A stretch of 64,000 nt of DNA, taken from Phoronis australis (lineage: Eukaryota > Phoronida > Phoronidae). The notes beneath the pieces are model-generated. The model was not told the origin of the DNA, made no database searches, and was given only the letters and a program-made list of their open reading frames with translations. Where the stretch lies: positions 603,756 through 667,755 of the forward strand of contig NMRA01000108.1 of NCBI GenBank assembly GCA_002633005.1, in the 5' to 3' direction. Shown here piece after piece: positions 27,501-35,889 of this stretch. A program made the position numbers and the translations under genes. Numbering within the stretch: the stretch's first letter is position 1; each line of letters starts with the position of its first letter.

Positions 27501-28124
27501 GGTGAAGTGCTGCCCCTTGCTGATATAACATGGACCATGTTATCTCAGGAAAACTTTAGGGGAAATCTCGCAGGCATTCGTAATTGATGATGCCGTTTCA
27601 TTCATTAGTTACAGTTGTCGCTGTAACCTCGAGTTGAGCAAACATGGCGATGCCAACCGAGAAATAGCGCGAAAAATGAGAATTACAGGTAGAATCAAAT
27701 GATACCAAAGCCATAGGGGTGTAGGTCAATGTTGTCATATTGTGATCAATCACTGAAATTTCTGCAGTGGATGTACAGAAATTTCTGCAGTGAGAGAAGT
27801 GCAAAAATTTCGGGATAAAAAAGGAGTAAACAGGTCTTTCTTGAAAATGGCTGCCAAGAACCAGTTTTCAGTGAGTAACGGCAATGTCCGTTATTCAGTA
27901 TAAACTGATTTACAATAGCCATTTTGAAGGGGGGCCCGGTTACTCCAATTTACCAATTTCTGCAGTGGAAGATGCGCATAACTTTCTACACATGATAATT
28001 CAAAAAAATGAACTGCAAGACAATATTCAATTTTTAAGCAAACATGATTAAAATATAGATTCAGGACAAAATCAATCAACCATACCTGGCAATAGTCGAC
28101 TCGAGTGAGATTAAGTTCCATCAT
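439..28124 (-). CDS. BBS7: BBS7, BBSome subunit (gene span, 15 constitutive exons plus one alternative; C-terminus off the left edge)
   Basis: BBS7 is a core subunit of the BBSome, the octameric coat that moves membrane proteins in and out of cilia. Exons (all minus): 28124-28086, 26109-26041, 25445-25383, 18971-18796, 18054-17868, 15683-15544, 14572-14523, 13896-13766, 12793-12709, 8377-8275 (10b) or 10545-10437 (10a), 4448-4256, 3496-3219, 2249-2085, 1333-1224, 542-439. Every junction is GT/AG and the phases agree throughout. The 1893 coding bases (10b form) give 631 residues that follow human BBS7 end to end: N-terminal beta-propeller (about 1-330), coiled coil (about 345-375), GAE-like domain (about 385-510) and the following platform. 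Human BBS7 has about 715 residues, so about 85 are missing and must lie left of position 1. Identification is by remembered family sequence, not by search. Confidence 0.95.
543..2084. other. BBS7 introns 14 and 13 (around exon 14)
   Basis: Two AT-rich introns flanking exon 14. The only local structure noted is a short direct repeat (GTGTGGCACCGTAA) at about 2014-2027 and 2049-2062. No further exon or element recognised. Confidence 0.5.
1224..1333 (-). CDS. BBS7: BBS7 exon 14 (residues 560-597)
   Basis: 110 bases, acceptor TTTGTAG, donor ATATG|GTTAGTG (weaker GTTAGT form). Contains [20 protein letters not shown], matching [24 protein letters not shown] in human. Confidence 0.95.
2085..2249 (-). 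CDS. BBS7: BBS7 exon 13 (residues 505-560)
   Basis: 165 bases, acceptor TTTCAG, donor TACAG|GTGAG. Contains [20 protein letters not shown] and [13 protein letters not shown], matching the family F-[SA]-x-AEVHSW-V-x-FCLPE-x-PEK and T-F-L-D-T-Q-L blocks. Confidence 0.97.
2781..2848. repeat. 34-bp tandem duplication in BBS7 intron 12
   Basis: Two adjacent 34-bp units (2781-2814 and 2815-2848) differ at three positions; each holds GTGTACGATACAC, a near-palindrome. Confidence 0.85.
3219..3496 (-). CDS. BBS7: BBS7 exon 12 (residues 413-505)
   Basis: 278 bases, the longest exon, acceptor TTAAAG, donor GACAG|GTAAAG. Contains [39 protein letters not shown] and [11 protein letters not shown], near-identical to human BBS7; this is the GAE-like beta-sandwich and start of the platform. 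Confidence 0.98.
3694..3842. mobile_element. Short MITE-like element with inverted termini, BBS7 intron 11
   Basis: About 150 bp, starting CGTTCAGTAACGCTAGGACC and ending with the inverted form (AGGTCCTAGTGTCTACTGAACG). There is no coding capacity. A 5'-truncated relative with the same right end (CCTAGCGTTACTGAACGCACG in part) and the same internal GTGACTTTG...TTAGC core lies at 33069-33175. Superfamily not assigned. Confidence 0.7.
3916..4009. repeat. 47-bp tandem duplication in BBS7 intron 11
   Basis: Two near-identical 47-bp units (3916-3962, 3963-4009), each starting ACGACATGTGCAGGCATGTG. Confidence 0.9.
4256..4448 (-). CDS. BBS7: BBS7 exon 11 (residues 348-412)
   Basis: 193 bases, acceptor TATTTAG, donor CTACAG|GTGAG, ending in phase 0. 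Begins with the coiled coil ([19 protein letters not shown]) and runs into the GAE-like domain ([20 protein letters not shown]), both close to human. Confidence 0.97.
4449..5869. other. BBS7 intron between exons 11 and 10b, proximal part
   Basis: AT-rich non-coding DNA with several short chance ORFs. No exon, RNA gene or recognisable element seen. Confidence 0.5.
5879..5892 (+). promoter_or_regulatory. CTCF-like core inside repeat monomer
   Basis: CCACTAGATGGCGC fits the CTCF core CCASYAGRKGGCRS at every position. Occupancy is unknown and the match is purely sequence based. Confidence 0.35.
6773..6786 (+). promoter_or_regulatory. CTCF-like core inside repeat monomer
   Basis: CCACTAGGTGGCGC is a full match to the CTCF core consensus, at the homologous position of the repeat unit that also carries 5879-5892. 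A one-mismatch relative (CTACTAGGGGGCAC) lies at 6918-6931. Confidence 0.4.
7974..8001. repeat. GGAAAAAT-type simple repeat
   Basis: Short degenerate AAAATGGAAAATGG run in the BBS7 intron, 270 bp from exon 10b. Confidence 0.7.
8275..8377 (-). CDS. BBS7: BBS7 exon 10b (alternative, downstream copy, closest to the canonical exon)
   Basis: 103 bases, acceptor CATTTTAG, donor TTGAA|GTAAGT. Encodes [20 protein letters not shown] and then [15 protein letters not shown], matching human GWVTGLTTEP...KES-GPG...K-I closely. Entry (two bases of Gly) and exit (two bases of Lys) phases equal those of exon 10a, and it joins exon 11 in frame. It covers the end of the propeller and the start of the coiled-coil helix. 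Confidence 0.9.
8378..10436. other. Intron between BBS7 exons 10a and 10b
   Basis: About 2 kb separates the two alternative exons. No further copy of the exon and no recognisable transposon seen. Confidence 0.5.
10437..10545 (-). CDS. BBS7: BBS7 exon 10a (alternative, upstream copy)
   Basis: 109 bases, acceptor GTGTATAG, donor CTCAG|GTAAAG, entering after one base of Gly and leaving two bases into Arg. It encodes [13 protein letters not shown] followed by a D-G-D-T-V-I-V stretch and ends KVFVL-R. This aligns with exon 10b and human BBS7 at F-x-[LF]-TT-[EQ] and at the K-[VI]-x-x-L-[RK] end, with two extra residues. It resembles human BBS7 less than 10b does. Both exons share entry and exit phase. 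Using 10a then 10b puts 10b out of frame and meets TGA after seven codons, so the two should be mutually exclusive. Splicing is inferred from sequence only. Confidence 0.75.
10600..12013. mobile_element. 1.4-kb non-autonomous DNA element, TTAA flanks, BBS7 intron 9
   Basis: The left end reads TTAA|GGTTATCTCCAACCTTATT and the right end is its inverted form, GGTCATCTCCAACCTTATT then TTAA at 12014-12017. The ~20-bp termini and TTAA duplication are those of Kolobok- or piggyBac-type elements. No transposase is readable; the longest ORF inside resembles nothing I know. Its left end lies 55 bp upstream of the exon 10a acceptor. A diverged relative ending in the same terminus is at about 26610-26870. 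Confidence 0.8.
12709..12793 (-). CDS. BBS7: BBS7 exon 9 (residues 286-314)
   Basis: 85 bases, acceptor GCAG, donor ATGGAG|GTAGAT, ending after the first G of a glycine codon. Contains [10 protein letters not shown] and [10 protein letters not shown], equivalent to [10 protein letters not shown] and YDEIVVSTYSG. Its last base joins equally well to either exon 10a or exon 10b. Confidence 0.95.
13160..13345. repeat. Interspersed repeat family copy 1 (BBS7 intron 8)
   Basis: Degenerate copy recognised by the CTCGAGACTAGCCTCAAGAAGTTG block, followed by CACTTCTAATTT and AATAAGTGGCC. The same order of blocks is found at 16300-16510, 20400-20570, 21410-21780 and 57900-58050. Confidence 0.55.
13766..13896 (-). 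CDS. BBS7: BBS7 exon 8 (residues 242-285)
   Basis: 131 bases, acceptor TTGTAG, donor AGTAAT|GTAAGTG, ending in phase 0. Contains [20 protein letters not shown], the conserved D-G-[VI]-K-D-L-[LI]-V-G-R-D-D-G motif. Confidence 0.96.
14523..14572 (-). CDS. BBS7: BBS7 exon 7 (residues 225-242)
   Basis: 50 bases, acceptor TTTTGTAG, donor TGGAG|GTAGG. Encodes [16 protein letters not shown], the W-E-[IV]-x-N-E-K-[KR] element between two propeller blades. Confidence 0.94.
14987..15010. repeat. (AC)n microsatellite
   Basis: Short AC run with one T interruption in BBS7 intron 6. Confidence 0.9.
15544..15683 (-). CDS. BBS7: BBS7 exon 6 (residues 179-225)
   Basis: 140 bases, phase 0 in, phase 2 out (CACCAG|GTGAG). 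Contains [15 protein letters not shown] and [15 protein letters not shown], equivalent to the family EVPGPPTVLAL and LFGTSDGKLALIQI strands. It joins exon 5 directly without missing residues, so the cryptic exon-like stretches in the intervening intron are not needed. Confidence 0.96.
16200..16545. repeat. Interspersed repeat family copy 2 (BBS7 intron 5)
   Basis: Contains GAGACCAGACTCTACAAGTT, then CGCATCTCATTTGAATAACG, AACAAGTTG and AAGTGGTCC in the family order; begins near TTAAAGCAGCTATAAACTC. No ORF. Confidence 0.75.
17868..18054 (-). CDS. BBS7: BBS7 exon 5 (residues 116-178)
   Basis: 187 bases, completing the split Met codon and ending in phase 0 (TTACAG|GTATAT). Contains [20 protein letters not shown] and [13 protein letters not shown], the most recognisable BBS7 propeller segment. 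Confidence 0.97.
17869..18795. other. Exon 5 surroundings and BBS7 intron 4
   Basis: Apart from exon 5 itself (17868-18054), the 740-bp intron 4 shows nothing beyond AT-rich sequence. Confidence 0.4.
18796..18971 (-). CDS. BBS7: BBS7 exon 4 (residues 58-116)
   Basis: 176 bases, entering in phase 0 and ending after two bases of the Met codon (CCAT|GTGAGT). Contains [16 protein letters not shown] and the [15 protein letters not shown] block that corresponds to the family G-F-x-K-[RK]-G-K-Q-F-L-x-F-[DE]-T-N strand pair. Confidence 0.96.
20195..20640. repeat. Interspersed repeat family copy 3 (BBS7 intron 3)
   Basis: Starts TTTTAAAGCTGCAGCAC; contains CTCGAGACCAGGAATTACAAG, CGCTTCTCATCAGAGTAAGG, AACAAGTTGGCACCAATCTT and AAGTGGTCC in the family order. 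Confidence 0.75.
21265..21790. repeat. Interspersed repeat family copy 4, carrying a 50-bp minisatellite
   Basis: Same family: TTTTAAAGCAGCTACAAACC start, GAGACACGACTCTACAAGTT core, GACCAATTTCATAGTG and AAGTGGCC tail. The core block is expanded into four 50-bp tandem units before the tail resumes. Confidence 0.8.
21413..21612. repeat. 50-bp minisatellite, four units
   Basis: Units start TATTGCATGAGACAAGACTC and end CGTGTTGTTT; they differ by only a few bases. At least two and a half more units follow the N at 22483 (22484-22625). Confidence 0.95.
21613..22482. repeat. ~870-bp duplication, copy A
   Basis: Begins TATTTTGCCGGGCATGGTCT and runs to CATACACAATT. It is repeated almost base for base at 22626-23490 with scattered substitutions and small indels. 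The copy stops exactly at the single N. Confidence 0.95.
22483..22483. other. Single N, assembly join inside duplicated sequence
   Basis: One undetermined base separates the end of duplication copy A from a partial minisatellite unit. The position suggests a contig join rather than a miscalled base. Confidence 0.85.
22626..23490. repeat. ~870-bp duplication, copy B
   Basis: Near-identical to 21613-22482. The sequence continues beyond it with unique DNA, so this copy reads through where copy A is cut by the N. Confidence 0.95.
24215..24228. promoter_or_regulatory. X-box-like (RFX) motif in BBS7 intron 3
   Basis: GTCACCATGACAAC fits the degenerate RFX X-box RYYRYY-N(1-3)-RRNRAC. BBS genes are known RFX targets, but functional X-boxes usually lie near the promoter, and this one is about 3.9 kb inside the gene. 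Confidence 0.25.
25000..25013. promoter_or_regulatory. X-box-like (RFX) motif in BBS7 intron 3, second identical copy
   Basis: GTCACCATGACAAC again, 785 bp from the first copy. The partial form GTCACCATGACGCA also occurs in the 5.9-7.9 kb repeat array, so a repeat origin is possible. Confidence 0.25.
25383..25445 (-). CDS. BBS7: BBS7 exon 3 (residues 37-57)
   Basis: 63 bases, phase 0 to 0, acceptor TTTTAG, donor CAG|GTAAT. The [17 protein letters not shown] peptide is the first propeller blade and matches the G-D-x-D-G-V...F-x-M-K-K-G-E signature of BBS7. Confidence 0.95.
25934..25996 (+). repeat. tRNA-derived SINE head, BBS7 intron 2
   Basis: GGTCCCGATGGTTCAGTGAATAGAGCGTCTGCATGG... has the arrangement of a tRNA 5' half: A-box-like TGGTTCAGTGAATAGAGCG followed by an anticodon-arm-like hairpin (CTGCATGGATAGCAG). 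The B box (GGTTCGANNCC) is absent. A truncated tRNA-derived SINE or tRNA pseudogene fits better than an active tRNA. Confidence 0.55.
26041..26109 (-). CDS. BBS7: BBS7 exon 2 (residues 14-36)
   Basis: 69 bases, phase 0 to 0, acceptor TCTAG, donor CAG|GTAGG. It encodes [13 protein letters not shown] followed by a basic stretch; the VGVTSQKTM core is the strongly conserved BBS7 opening strand of the propeller. Confidence 0.93.
26610..26870. mobile_element. Diverged relative of the 10600-12013 element, right end
   Basis: Blocks TTCTAACAGCGTTTTTGAG, TTTTCATTTACAAA, AAAATTTGACTTAAAAA and TTTCTCCTGGCAGAAAGT follow the same order as in 11735-11950. The right terminus read inward from 26870 is GGTTATCTAGAACCTTGATA, next to CTAA where TTAA is expected. 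The left end was not found. Confidence 0.6.
26880..27985. repeat. Region of repeated AAATTTCTGCAGTG-type modules, BBS7 intron 1
   Basis: Recurrent GCAGAAATTT / AAATTTCTGCAGTGGATG words in both orientations at about 26937-27060, 27757-27805 and 27953-27980 suggest nested fold-back repeat fragments. Two overlapping ORFs of about 90 and 67 codons here read repeat sequence and are not taken as genes. Confidence 0.45.
28086..28124 (-). CDS. BBS7: BBS7 exon 1 (residues 1-13)
   Basis: The initiator ATG at 28124-28122 opens [13 protein letters not shown], matching the family start (M-x-L-x-L-x-R-x-D-Y-x-Q). A second in-frame ATG follows immediately; the first is taken as the start and either could serve. 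The donor is CAG|GTATG and the exon ends in phase 0. No upstream in-frame extension resembles BBS7. Confidence 0.9.
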
Positions 28125-29405
28125 TTTGAGGCCGTTTCAGATTTTACTTTACAGACGGTTACTTTGAACGGACGATGACTGTAGGATTACCAAACCTGAT
28201 GTTCACCTAGACAGCCCAACGTTAGACGAAAATATTGGAAAGACTTCAGTTCTCGTAACTGGAAATAAAACCTTTGGTTTGCCTTGTTCCTTGGTCTTGC
28301 CTTTGGAGGCGTTTTGGCAGCCTAGCCCGAGTGGGGAAATAACTGGATTTCGAGCCGTTATTCAATTACAGCGTAACAAACAAAACTTCTCATAAAAATC
28401 TCTTAAAATTAACGTCATTGTAAACAAACTGTAGTAAAACAGTAAAGCTCAAGATAATTTCCATAGAATAGACTGCCAAATCCTTAATTTTGAAACACAA
28501 TTTGATATTCGTCGCTGCAGCAACAACGCCATCGAAAAAATGTCACCCGGAAGTATTCACAGGTCCGCACAAAATTTATTTGCGCGGCCTCTATTGATTA
28601 CACAGAATAACAGAACTATCATGTTCGCAGGAGGTGACCTGCCTCAGTCACACAGCAGACCGACAACCAGCGTGGCCCATCGCCAAAGCGCGATACACTG
28701 TGTAGGAAAAAAATGATGCTGTTTATAAAATTTTGAGATAAAACGAACTACATGATTGTTTGGCTAGTAACATCATCGTGACGGCGCAATAGAATCTTGG
28801 GCAAAGGCGCCTGATTGGCCCAGGAAGCCAGTCAGCATGCCAAGTCATTTCACTTCGTTTTTATTTTTCACTTTGTGGAAATGTCTGTGAGTGACATGGA
28901 CTTTTAATTAAGACCATGACTGTGAAAAGTTGCAGGCGTATACTTTGTGGGATTAGGGCTATTGTCGTCGGACGTTGAGAGACTCTTCCCTGCACGGGAT
29001 AGCGTCGTTCAAGTTGGCCGACACTAAAAAACAACTGGAAGAAAAGTCTTGGATTTGTCATGGCCACGTGAGGGCTAGGACATTAAAAACACTTCAGTGA
29101 TCGAATAACTACCGCATCATATCATCAATCTACACTGCCAATTTGAACCCAAAACGTTCGGTGAACTCTCTAAAATAGCACCCTTGATGAGTTCCTGAAA
29201 AAGTCTATGGCAACGCCCCTGCTGAACCTGACAAATTCTGCACCGTTTCGATAATTAATTGCATGGATTATTCCAACTGCGTCAGAGCCAAGCACTTAAC
29301 AAAATTGGGCGCGCCGTCTGCCCTCTGCAAATGTCACAGACTTCTAGGCCTATGGCACAATATATCGCTGCGTGACAGTAAATCACATAGACTTACATGA
29401 AGTTG

Positions 29406-29489
29406 CGAACAAGATGTAGAGACATGCGAACAAGATGTAGAGACATGCGGACAAGATGTAGAGACATGCGGACAAGATGTAGAGACATG
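29406..29489. repeat. 21-bp tandem repeat, four units
   Basis: Units at 29406, 29427, 29448 and 29469 read CGAACAAGATGTAGAGACATG or the CGGAC variant. The first two and last two pair by variant, suggesting doubling. Confidence 0.97.
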
Positions 29490-32400
29490 CCAACAAGTGA
29501 GTTGCTCTTTACCTTTTATATGTTCTCATTTTTAAAGGCTTTCTTTGTTTTGAACACATAAGTTTTGAGTTACATCAACAAATTGCTGAAACATTTTGTT
29601 TAAATGCAACAATCTCTGAATGTTTAAAAGTGCAGTAGAAAAATGAAGCTCGGTGACATTCAATTTAGGTGACCTATTTGTGGTACACTATCTGAACTCC
29701 CGGTAACAATAATAAAAGTAAAAATTCATTCTTAATTTGTGTTCACTGAAATTAAAAAATGACGATAGCATGTTGTAAGAGTATCAGAATTGGGAAACAC
29801 TTTTGCATATTGTGTCAAAATTTGGTTAATTATTTTTTTTAATTAGACCAAGCCGAATGACTATTTTTTAGGTTCATGGGTCACTTTTATTCGCTGTCGG
29901 TGCACAAACACCTGCTATTAAATCCCCGAGTGCTCTCTGTCCCGAGTGCTTTCCGCAGTAGATGCATGTTAAAAACAACAAAACCATTATGTTACCAATT
30001 CGTCGGACTAATTACAACCTATTTAGATCATCAATAATAACTAGTGCCGCGTCAGCATTACAAAAACTTTGACATTGCTTCGGTGTTCCAGTACAAATTA
30101 AGCTGATGCAAGCACGGATTGGGAAACTGAAAACCATCTTTGGCTGACCGATTTTACACGACGTTACAGCTGATGTATTCACGAATCAAAAATCTGCAAC
30201 GGTAACACACGATACGAAGTAAACTTCGGATGAGTTTATTAAAAGTGCTTAGTAGCTGTGACTGACGTAAGAGGAAATAATGTCATTTTTGAGTGTTTTT
30301 GTCAAATCAACGATGATAAATCACACTTGCAACTTCACCTCATATTCGTGCCACAACACGGATTGTGTCCCGTCATGTCAAATCATTGTCACCCAGGCCT
30401 ACGTGTTAGTGCGAAGCTCATAGGCTTCAGTGTCAATGCGAAACAGATTTTTGAGGTGTTGAATAACAGGTTTCAGAGTGCCGGAAATCCGGCAGCTCAT
30501 TACCACAATGTCTACAAAATGTAGACTCGTAATAATGTATTCTAAAAACAAGTTTTCAAAACCATATACACTTTATATTCAACGACAAAATTGAAATACT
30601 ATTAGCACTGAGATAAAAATTATAAAACAATGATTAAGATCCATCAGGCAGTGAACTAGAAAAATGAAATGTTACTTTTTTTCAAAACGTTTTCTGGTAT
30701 TGATTTCCTTGGTGGCAACAAGAATCGTGCAAATTTGTAAAAGAATCAATTGGAAACACAAAACCCCTTTAACGTTCCAGTTGCTTAAATGTTTTGTGAG
30801 TATAGAACAGGAGGCTGTGTTTTGCAAAAAGAAATATTGTCTTTGGTACATAGATCTCATAAATTTTCAATACGGATACATGCATATATATTTAAGAACA
30901 GCCAGTTAACACAAGGTAGTTTTACTGGAACTCCAAAGAAAAGGTAATATGATGTAGAACAGTGAACGGATGGACTTAGCCTTTTTGAATATTAGTCTTG
31001 TCGGAAAATTATATTTCTTTTCGAGTGAAATTTTTTAAACCATAAAAGACTAACAAAACTGTTTTTCTTGACGTTTGGAAATTTGTTATGATGTTATATA
31101 GCCTGCCTGCACGAGCTCATGCAGGTATGCAAAACATGGCGAACACGAGACCAAACGAAGGTATCTGCAACAAGAAACAATCAATCAAGTACAATGCACG
31201 AGTTTTATTTCCTGAAAGATTTATCACAGGTGGTCATATATCACAGTAAAAACGCCAACCTCGGATGCCAGGTATGTATCGACTAATTAGCAAACGGTGG
31301 CGTTCACTAGTTATCTCAGTCATCACGTTTATTGATCGCTTCTCGAACACAAGCACTCGTGCGACGGATCAACAGTCTGCCTTATCACAAAGTATTGGCA
31401 GAAACACATTTGACTACCTGAGTACACCTCGAGAGCGTCTTTAGGATTGCCTTTGGTGTTGGACTTTCTCCAGAATCTTCATTAGCAATGTCGTCGTCCA
31501 CGAAGTCACGTGAATATCGGCGTCATCGAAGTCTGCCACAAGAAAATAATCAGTAGAACTGATCACATGACGGTCGGTCACTTGCACGTGAAGACGAACC
31601 GTCGCCAATGATGTGAGCAAGCTGTTATATATACATAATCCGACACTTATGTTGATCAGATATGTTACGCCTTCGTCAAGGAGCAGTCTCTTAATAGCAC
31701 CGTGTGATCAGGTAGCGAAAGGTAGGTATGAAAAAATTCAATCGTTTGCCACTCAGCTTTGTTACCGTGATACATATGCATATATGGGTGCATCACCGTG
31801 CATAGCTGCTAACAGGAGCAACAGAATCCTTGTCAAAAGTAATTCTTGATTGCTTTATTCATAATCATCCCGTTAGGTATAGCTGTGATGGGTGTATCGT
31901 AGACGTAAGACCATCACTCGCGAGTAAAGCTGTTGTCACGTGCTTCACTTGTAATTCATGCCAATATCTCGCAAAGACTTGCGTGATCTTGCTTTTCGCG
32001 AATGCCTTGCGTTTACGGAGTGCACCTCAGGTATAGGGCAACAACCGTCGTGTGTATGTCACGTTATACACAACAAATGGCTTCTCATACAGTTGCATCC
32101 ATAATATGTGACTTTTGGAAAATAGACCGAACACACTTCGCGCGACATTTCCTATATGTTCCAGTAACCTGACTCAGATTTCAACCTATGGTTGGCTCCC
32201 AGATGGTAAGCCTACTGAAGCTAAAATTTTTAACATCATACATGTAGAAGGGAAACGAGCGTATTGCCCCATTACATTTAGACGGCGAAGCAGTAGGCTA
32301 TAATATAAAGACCAGCAAATCTCCTCCTATGATGTACATTTTGGCGATAGCTTTGCATTGTTATGCAAAATCGTTTCGGAATTTCTTAATCTTGCGAAAA

Positions 32401-32779
32401 CAGAAGAAATACCCTGGAATCGCATTTTGAACACAAAGGAGCGTCTTTTTGTGAATGTGCTACCGTTACCTTCAAAAACGAGATCTCGCTGTCAACAAGC
32501 TTATCATACTTAGGCCTACTATTTAATCGCGTTTGTAGCAAATTTTCACTGTGCTTCCTGTCATTGCTACATTGATTTTGTTTTGGATAGCGAATAAAAT
32601 CATTGCATAGCTAGCAACTAAGGGACATGTACACGAAAAAACATTTTCCGAAAAGATCACTTTGTTGCCGTTTATTTCAATTTCCGTGTTTCATTAACAA
32701 ACCGGGCATCACGACATCTTTACTGAACTACCCTTCTGAGTTCAGTACCTCAGTGATGGAAACTTCAACAATACATTGT

Positions 32780-33330
32780 CTTCCTGGGGCCTGCTCCTCT
32801 TGGCTTTTTGTCTTTTGATTTTCGGTTAAAAATCAGTCGACGGAAATCAGACTGAGGCTGAAAGTCAGAAAAATTGTCTACAACTTGAAGTCAAGAGACA
32901 GAAATCCGCCATCTGTTGGAATAGACAGAAGGCAAGATGTTTCGAGAAACGCAAAACGCAAAAGTCAATTTTTGGCTATTCGCAGTCAGAATAATTCTTG
33001 GCTTTTCTCAAAGTCAAAAGACTTAACCCAGTAGAGTCTTGAGGAAAACAAAGCCCTGCCTCCTGCCCACCTCGCTACGTGAGATATTGCTGAGTATTTT
33101 AAATGAGGGCACGTGACTTTGGCTAGATATTAGCCAGGTCCTCCGGTAGGTCCTAGCGTTACTGAACGCACGCCTTGTATTTCAGTCAGACTGGCTATCA
33201 TACGGACAATGTTTTGACTTTCGTCAAACCAGGGGCATGTTTCTCGATGACTGATTTGTAGCGGAAAGTCAAAAGACGAAAGCCAATAGACTCTTGGCGA
33301 AACAGACCCCAGGAGACTGTTTCGTGAAAA
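32780..33330. repeat. Nested inverted-repeat region
   Basis: Repeated words such as GTCTTTTGACTTTC, CCAGGGGCATGTTTCTCG and its inverse CGAAACAGACCCCAGG (33229-33246 against 33297-33312) indicate small fold-back elements. No coding sequence. Confidence 0.5.
33069..33175. mobile_element. Truncated copy of the 3694-3842 MITE
   Basis: Shares ACGTGAGATATTGC, TTTTAAATGAG, GTGACTTTGGCTAG and the right end GGTCCTAGCGTTACTGAACG with 3694-3842. The left terminus is missing. Confidence 0.7.
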
Positions 33331-35889
33331 GTGACAGAAGACTAAGACAGAAATTAGGTCTCATTGGACAATTACAGAATAAAGGTTTACCCAAGTAATT
33401 ATGAGCGCATCACGGACTAGAAATGATTAACGAGATTTATTTCAGTAACTAACAGTTATGCGCATATTCACAGAGACTTTGCATTTTTCATCAGGTGAAA
33501 TGCAATTATTCATTTTTTCGGAAATAGTTCTGTAGAGCGTAAGACCATATTCTTGACTTTAGTCTTCAGTCACTTTTCATGAAAAAGACTAGTGCGGAGT
33601 AAGCAATGGGGATATAACGACTTTGTATGAAACATGAGTCCACACCGTCGGAAATTCGAGCCCTCCCATATTGAAGGGCACTGTGGGTGCGCGCATGTGA
33701 GTAATAAAGTATATATAAAACTCCGATCTGGCTAGCGTCGCAGGTACATGCGAGAAAATAAGTCTTTGACAAATGTGGTTGAATCTCTACTTGTGTCATT
33801 TTCTTGGAATATGGCGGGTATATAAATTCAAACTGAAGATTGAAATACATGTATGGGAAATGGTTTCCAGAAATAGCTTCCTCCCATTTAATAATAAGAA
33901 ATAGATTTCATTTAATTTCTCCTCCAAAAAATCACAAATAAATTCGAAGTTCAAATTACAGCCCTTCACTGTACATACCGCAAGTCTTTACCGTGAGAGG
34001 AGATATATCTGATCAAGTGGGATTTTAACATAGTAACAAAACCTTGTTTGAACGTGTTATACATTTAGGAACAGATTGCTTGCTCAGGTTAGGACCTGGA
34101 GTACTCGAAAGTTGACTCGAAGATTGTATAAATATGCGTTTGGAAGATCTAGGTCATATTTTTTATCTAAAAGCTTAAAAGATCGACTATTCATGTATTG
34201 GATCTACTACAGACTATATCTTTGTTTCTAAGTCATAACGCTAAAAATTTTGAGATTAATCGCCATTGAGATGGACCCCGATTTGTTGGGGGAGCTTTGA
34301 TCTGTCAAAAGCTACACTTAATTTTTAAGGGTTTCCCAATGACATAAAATTAAATCCTTTTGAACGGATTTTAATAGGTATGGCGTCATTCAAAAAGCTT
34401 ATCTGTTCATTTAAAATTTGATAAACAACATTTTGAGCAGTAGTCTTCTCAATACAAGCAACCTAGACGAAATATCAACCACTCCTGCTGAGTTCGGGTG
34501 CAAAATTAAACCTTTTATACAGATCTAACCCATGAATATAGTGCCTTTAGCCGAAAAGGTACCCTTTCGCGAGGAGTCCGGAAGTAAAAACTACCCAAGG
34601 ATCTGACCGGGGCGTCCGCTTATGCCTTCCCATGTAAGCTTTCCAGGGATTTGAATTTTGTATTTGCAGTAAACTATGAGCTGAGCAATTTGTTCCTTGT
34701 AGTATCACCTCGCCCTCAGCCTCTCCTTGATTGCGTCACGGAGTGAATGTACCAAGGGTCTTCGTTGGAAGCAGAATCAAGCCTCATCAACATTACAGGA
34801 AAACACGGATAACTCGAGCCTTCAACGCTAAAATCTGAGCTTTGTTTCCCATCCTATTTCCAATTGCAACTCGGTGTACAGTTTGTATGGCACTTTAAAT
34901 GTAGTGCATAATTGACCGGTGAAAATAAACACAGCTTTAAAAGACTTCAAAATGATTTATTTTCTTCGCGGACTTAGACATTCCTACATTTCCACATGGT
35001 GGTCAATTACGACCTCAGAGATTTTTGACGCGTCATTGCCATGCCAATCGCGGGCGTTGCCAAGTCTATCCCGTGACGTTTATAGCCTTGAGTTTAGCAA
35101 TAATCGGTTAAGCAAGAACACTGTAGCGTCAAAACTAATGATCTCTGCAACCATCCAGTCGGGGTCAGTAGCACTGCACACACGTGTTTATGACATTTAG
35201 TTTTTCTTTTGAAAGCTGTCCCTCGCTTTCCAGATGTGACGAAATAATAGTATGCCAGCTTTTTCTGAAACTTCATATTAGGCGATGAGAATTCAAACTT
35301 GATCAACAGAATCATTCACCCCATGTGACCCCAGGACGAGAACTGAAAAGTGACCTTCAGGTAAAATGCCAAGGACTACAGCTCTGTCTGGTAATTAACA
35401 GGTTGGCATTGAAACGAGGTATATTTATTTTGGGCGTTCAAACAGACATGTCGAAACAATTGGTATCAGAAAAAATCCATTTAAAGGGTGAAGGCATGCC
35501 CGATGTGATAAGAATTTTATTATTCATTAACACGTGAAGAGTGTTAATTTTCATAGTTTGTAAAATCAATGTATTTGTTCAAAAAAAGAAAACAATTAAT
35601 GCATTGTTTATGAGACAATTATTGTGTTATACTTTCACGTGAATGCCTGAGGTCAAATTACTTAAAATGCGAAGCTATAGAATAAACAAGATTTGGGACA
35701 AAAAAGGCAATTGGGGTCAACGGGGGCGAGGTGAAACATTTCGCACACACTTCGCAGAATTCTTTTTTCACGACAGCAAGTGATTAAAGGGCGGGGGTTA
35801 CTCCCACAAAAGAGGAATACGGGTGAATTTTTCACAAGTTTCCGAACGAAATCGGTGCATTTTCCGACATAGTTCACCCGAAAACGTTT

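Noticed and set aside
29206-29218. X-box candidate GTCTATGGCAAC upstream of BBS7
   Set aside because: The left half-site breaks the RYYRYY rule, so it was not called despite its attractive promoter-side position.
31420-31530. Minus-strand acidic stretch (DDDIANEDSGESPTPKAILK) with a GT donor
   Set aside because: Short, no Met, a stop close upstream, and no partner exon found; kept only as a note.
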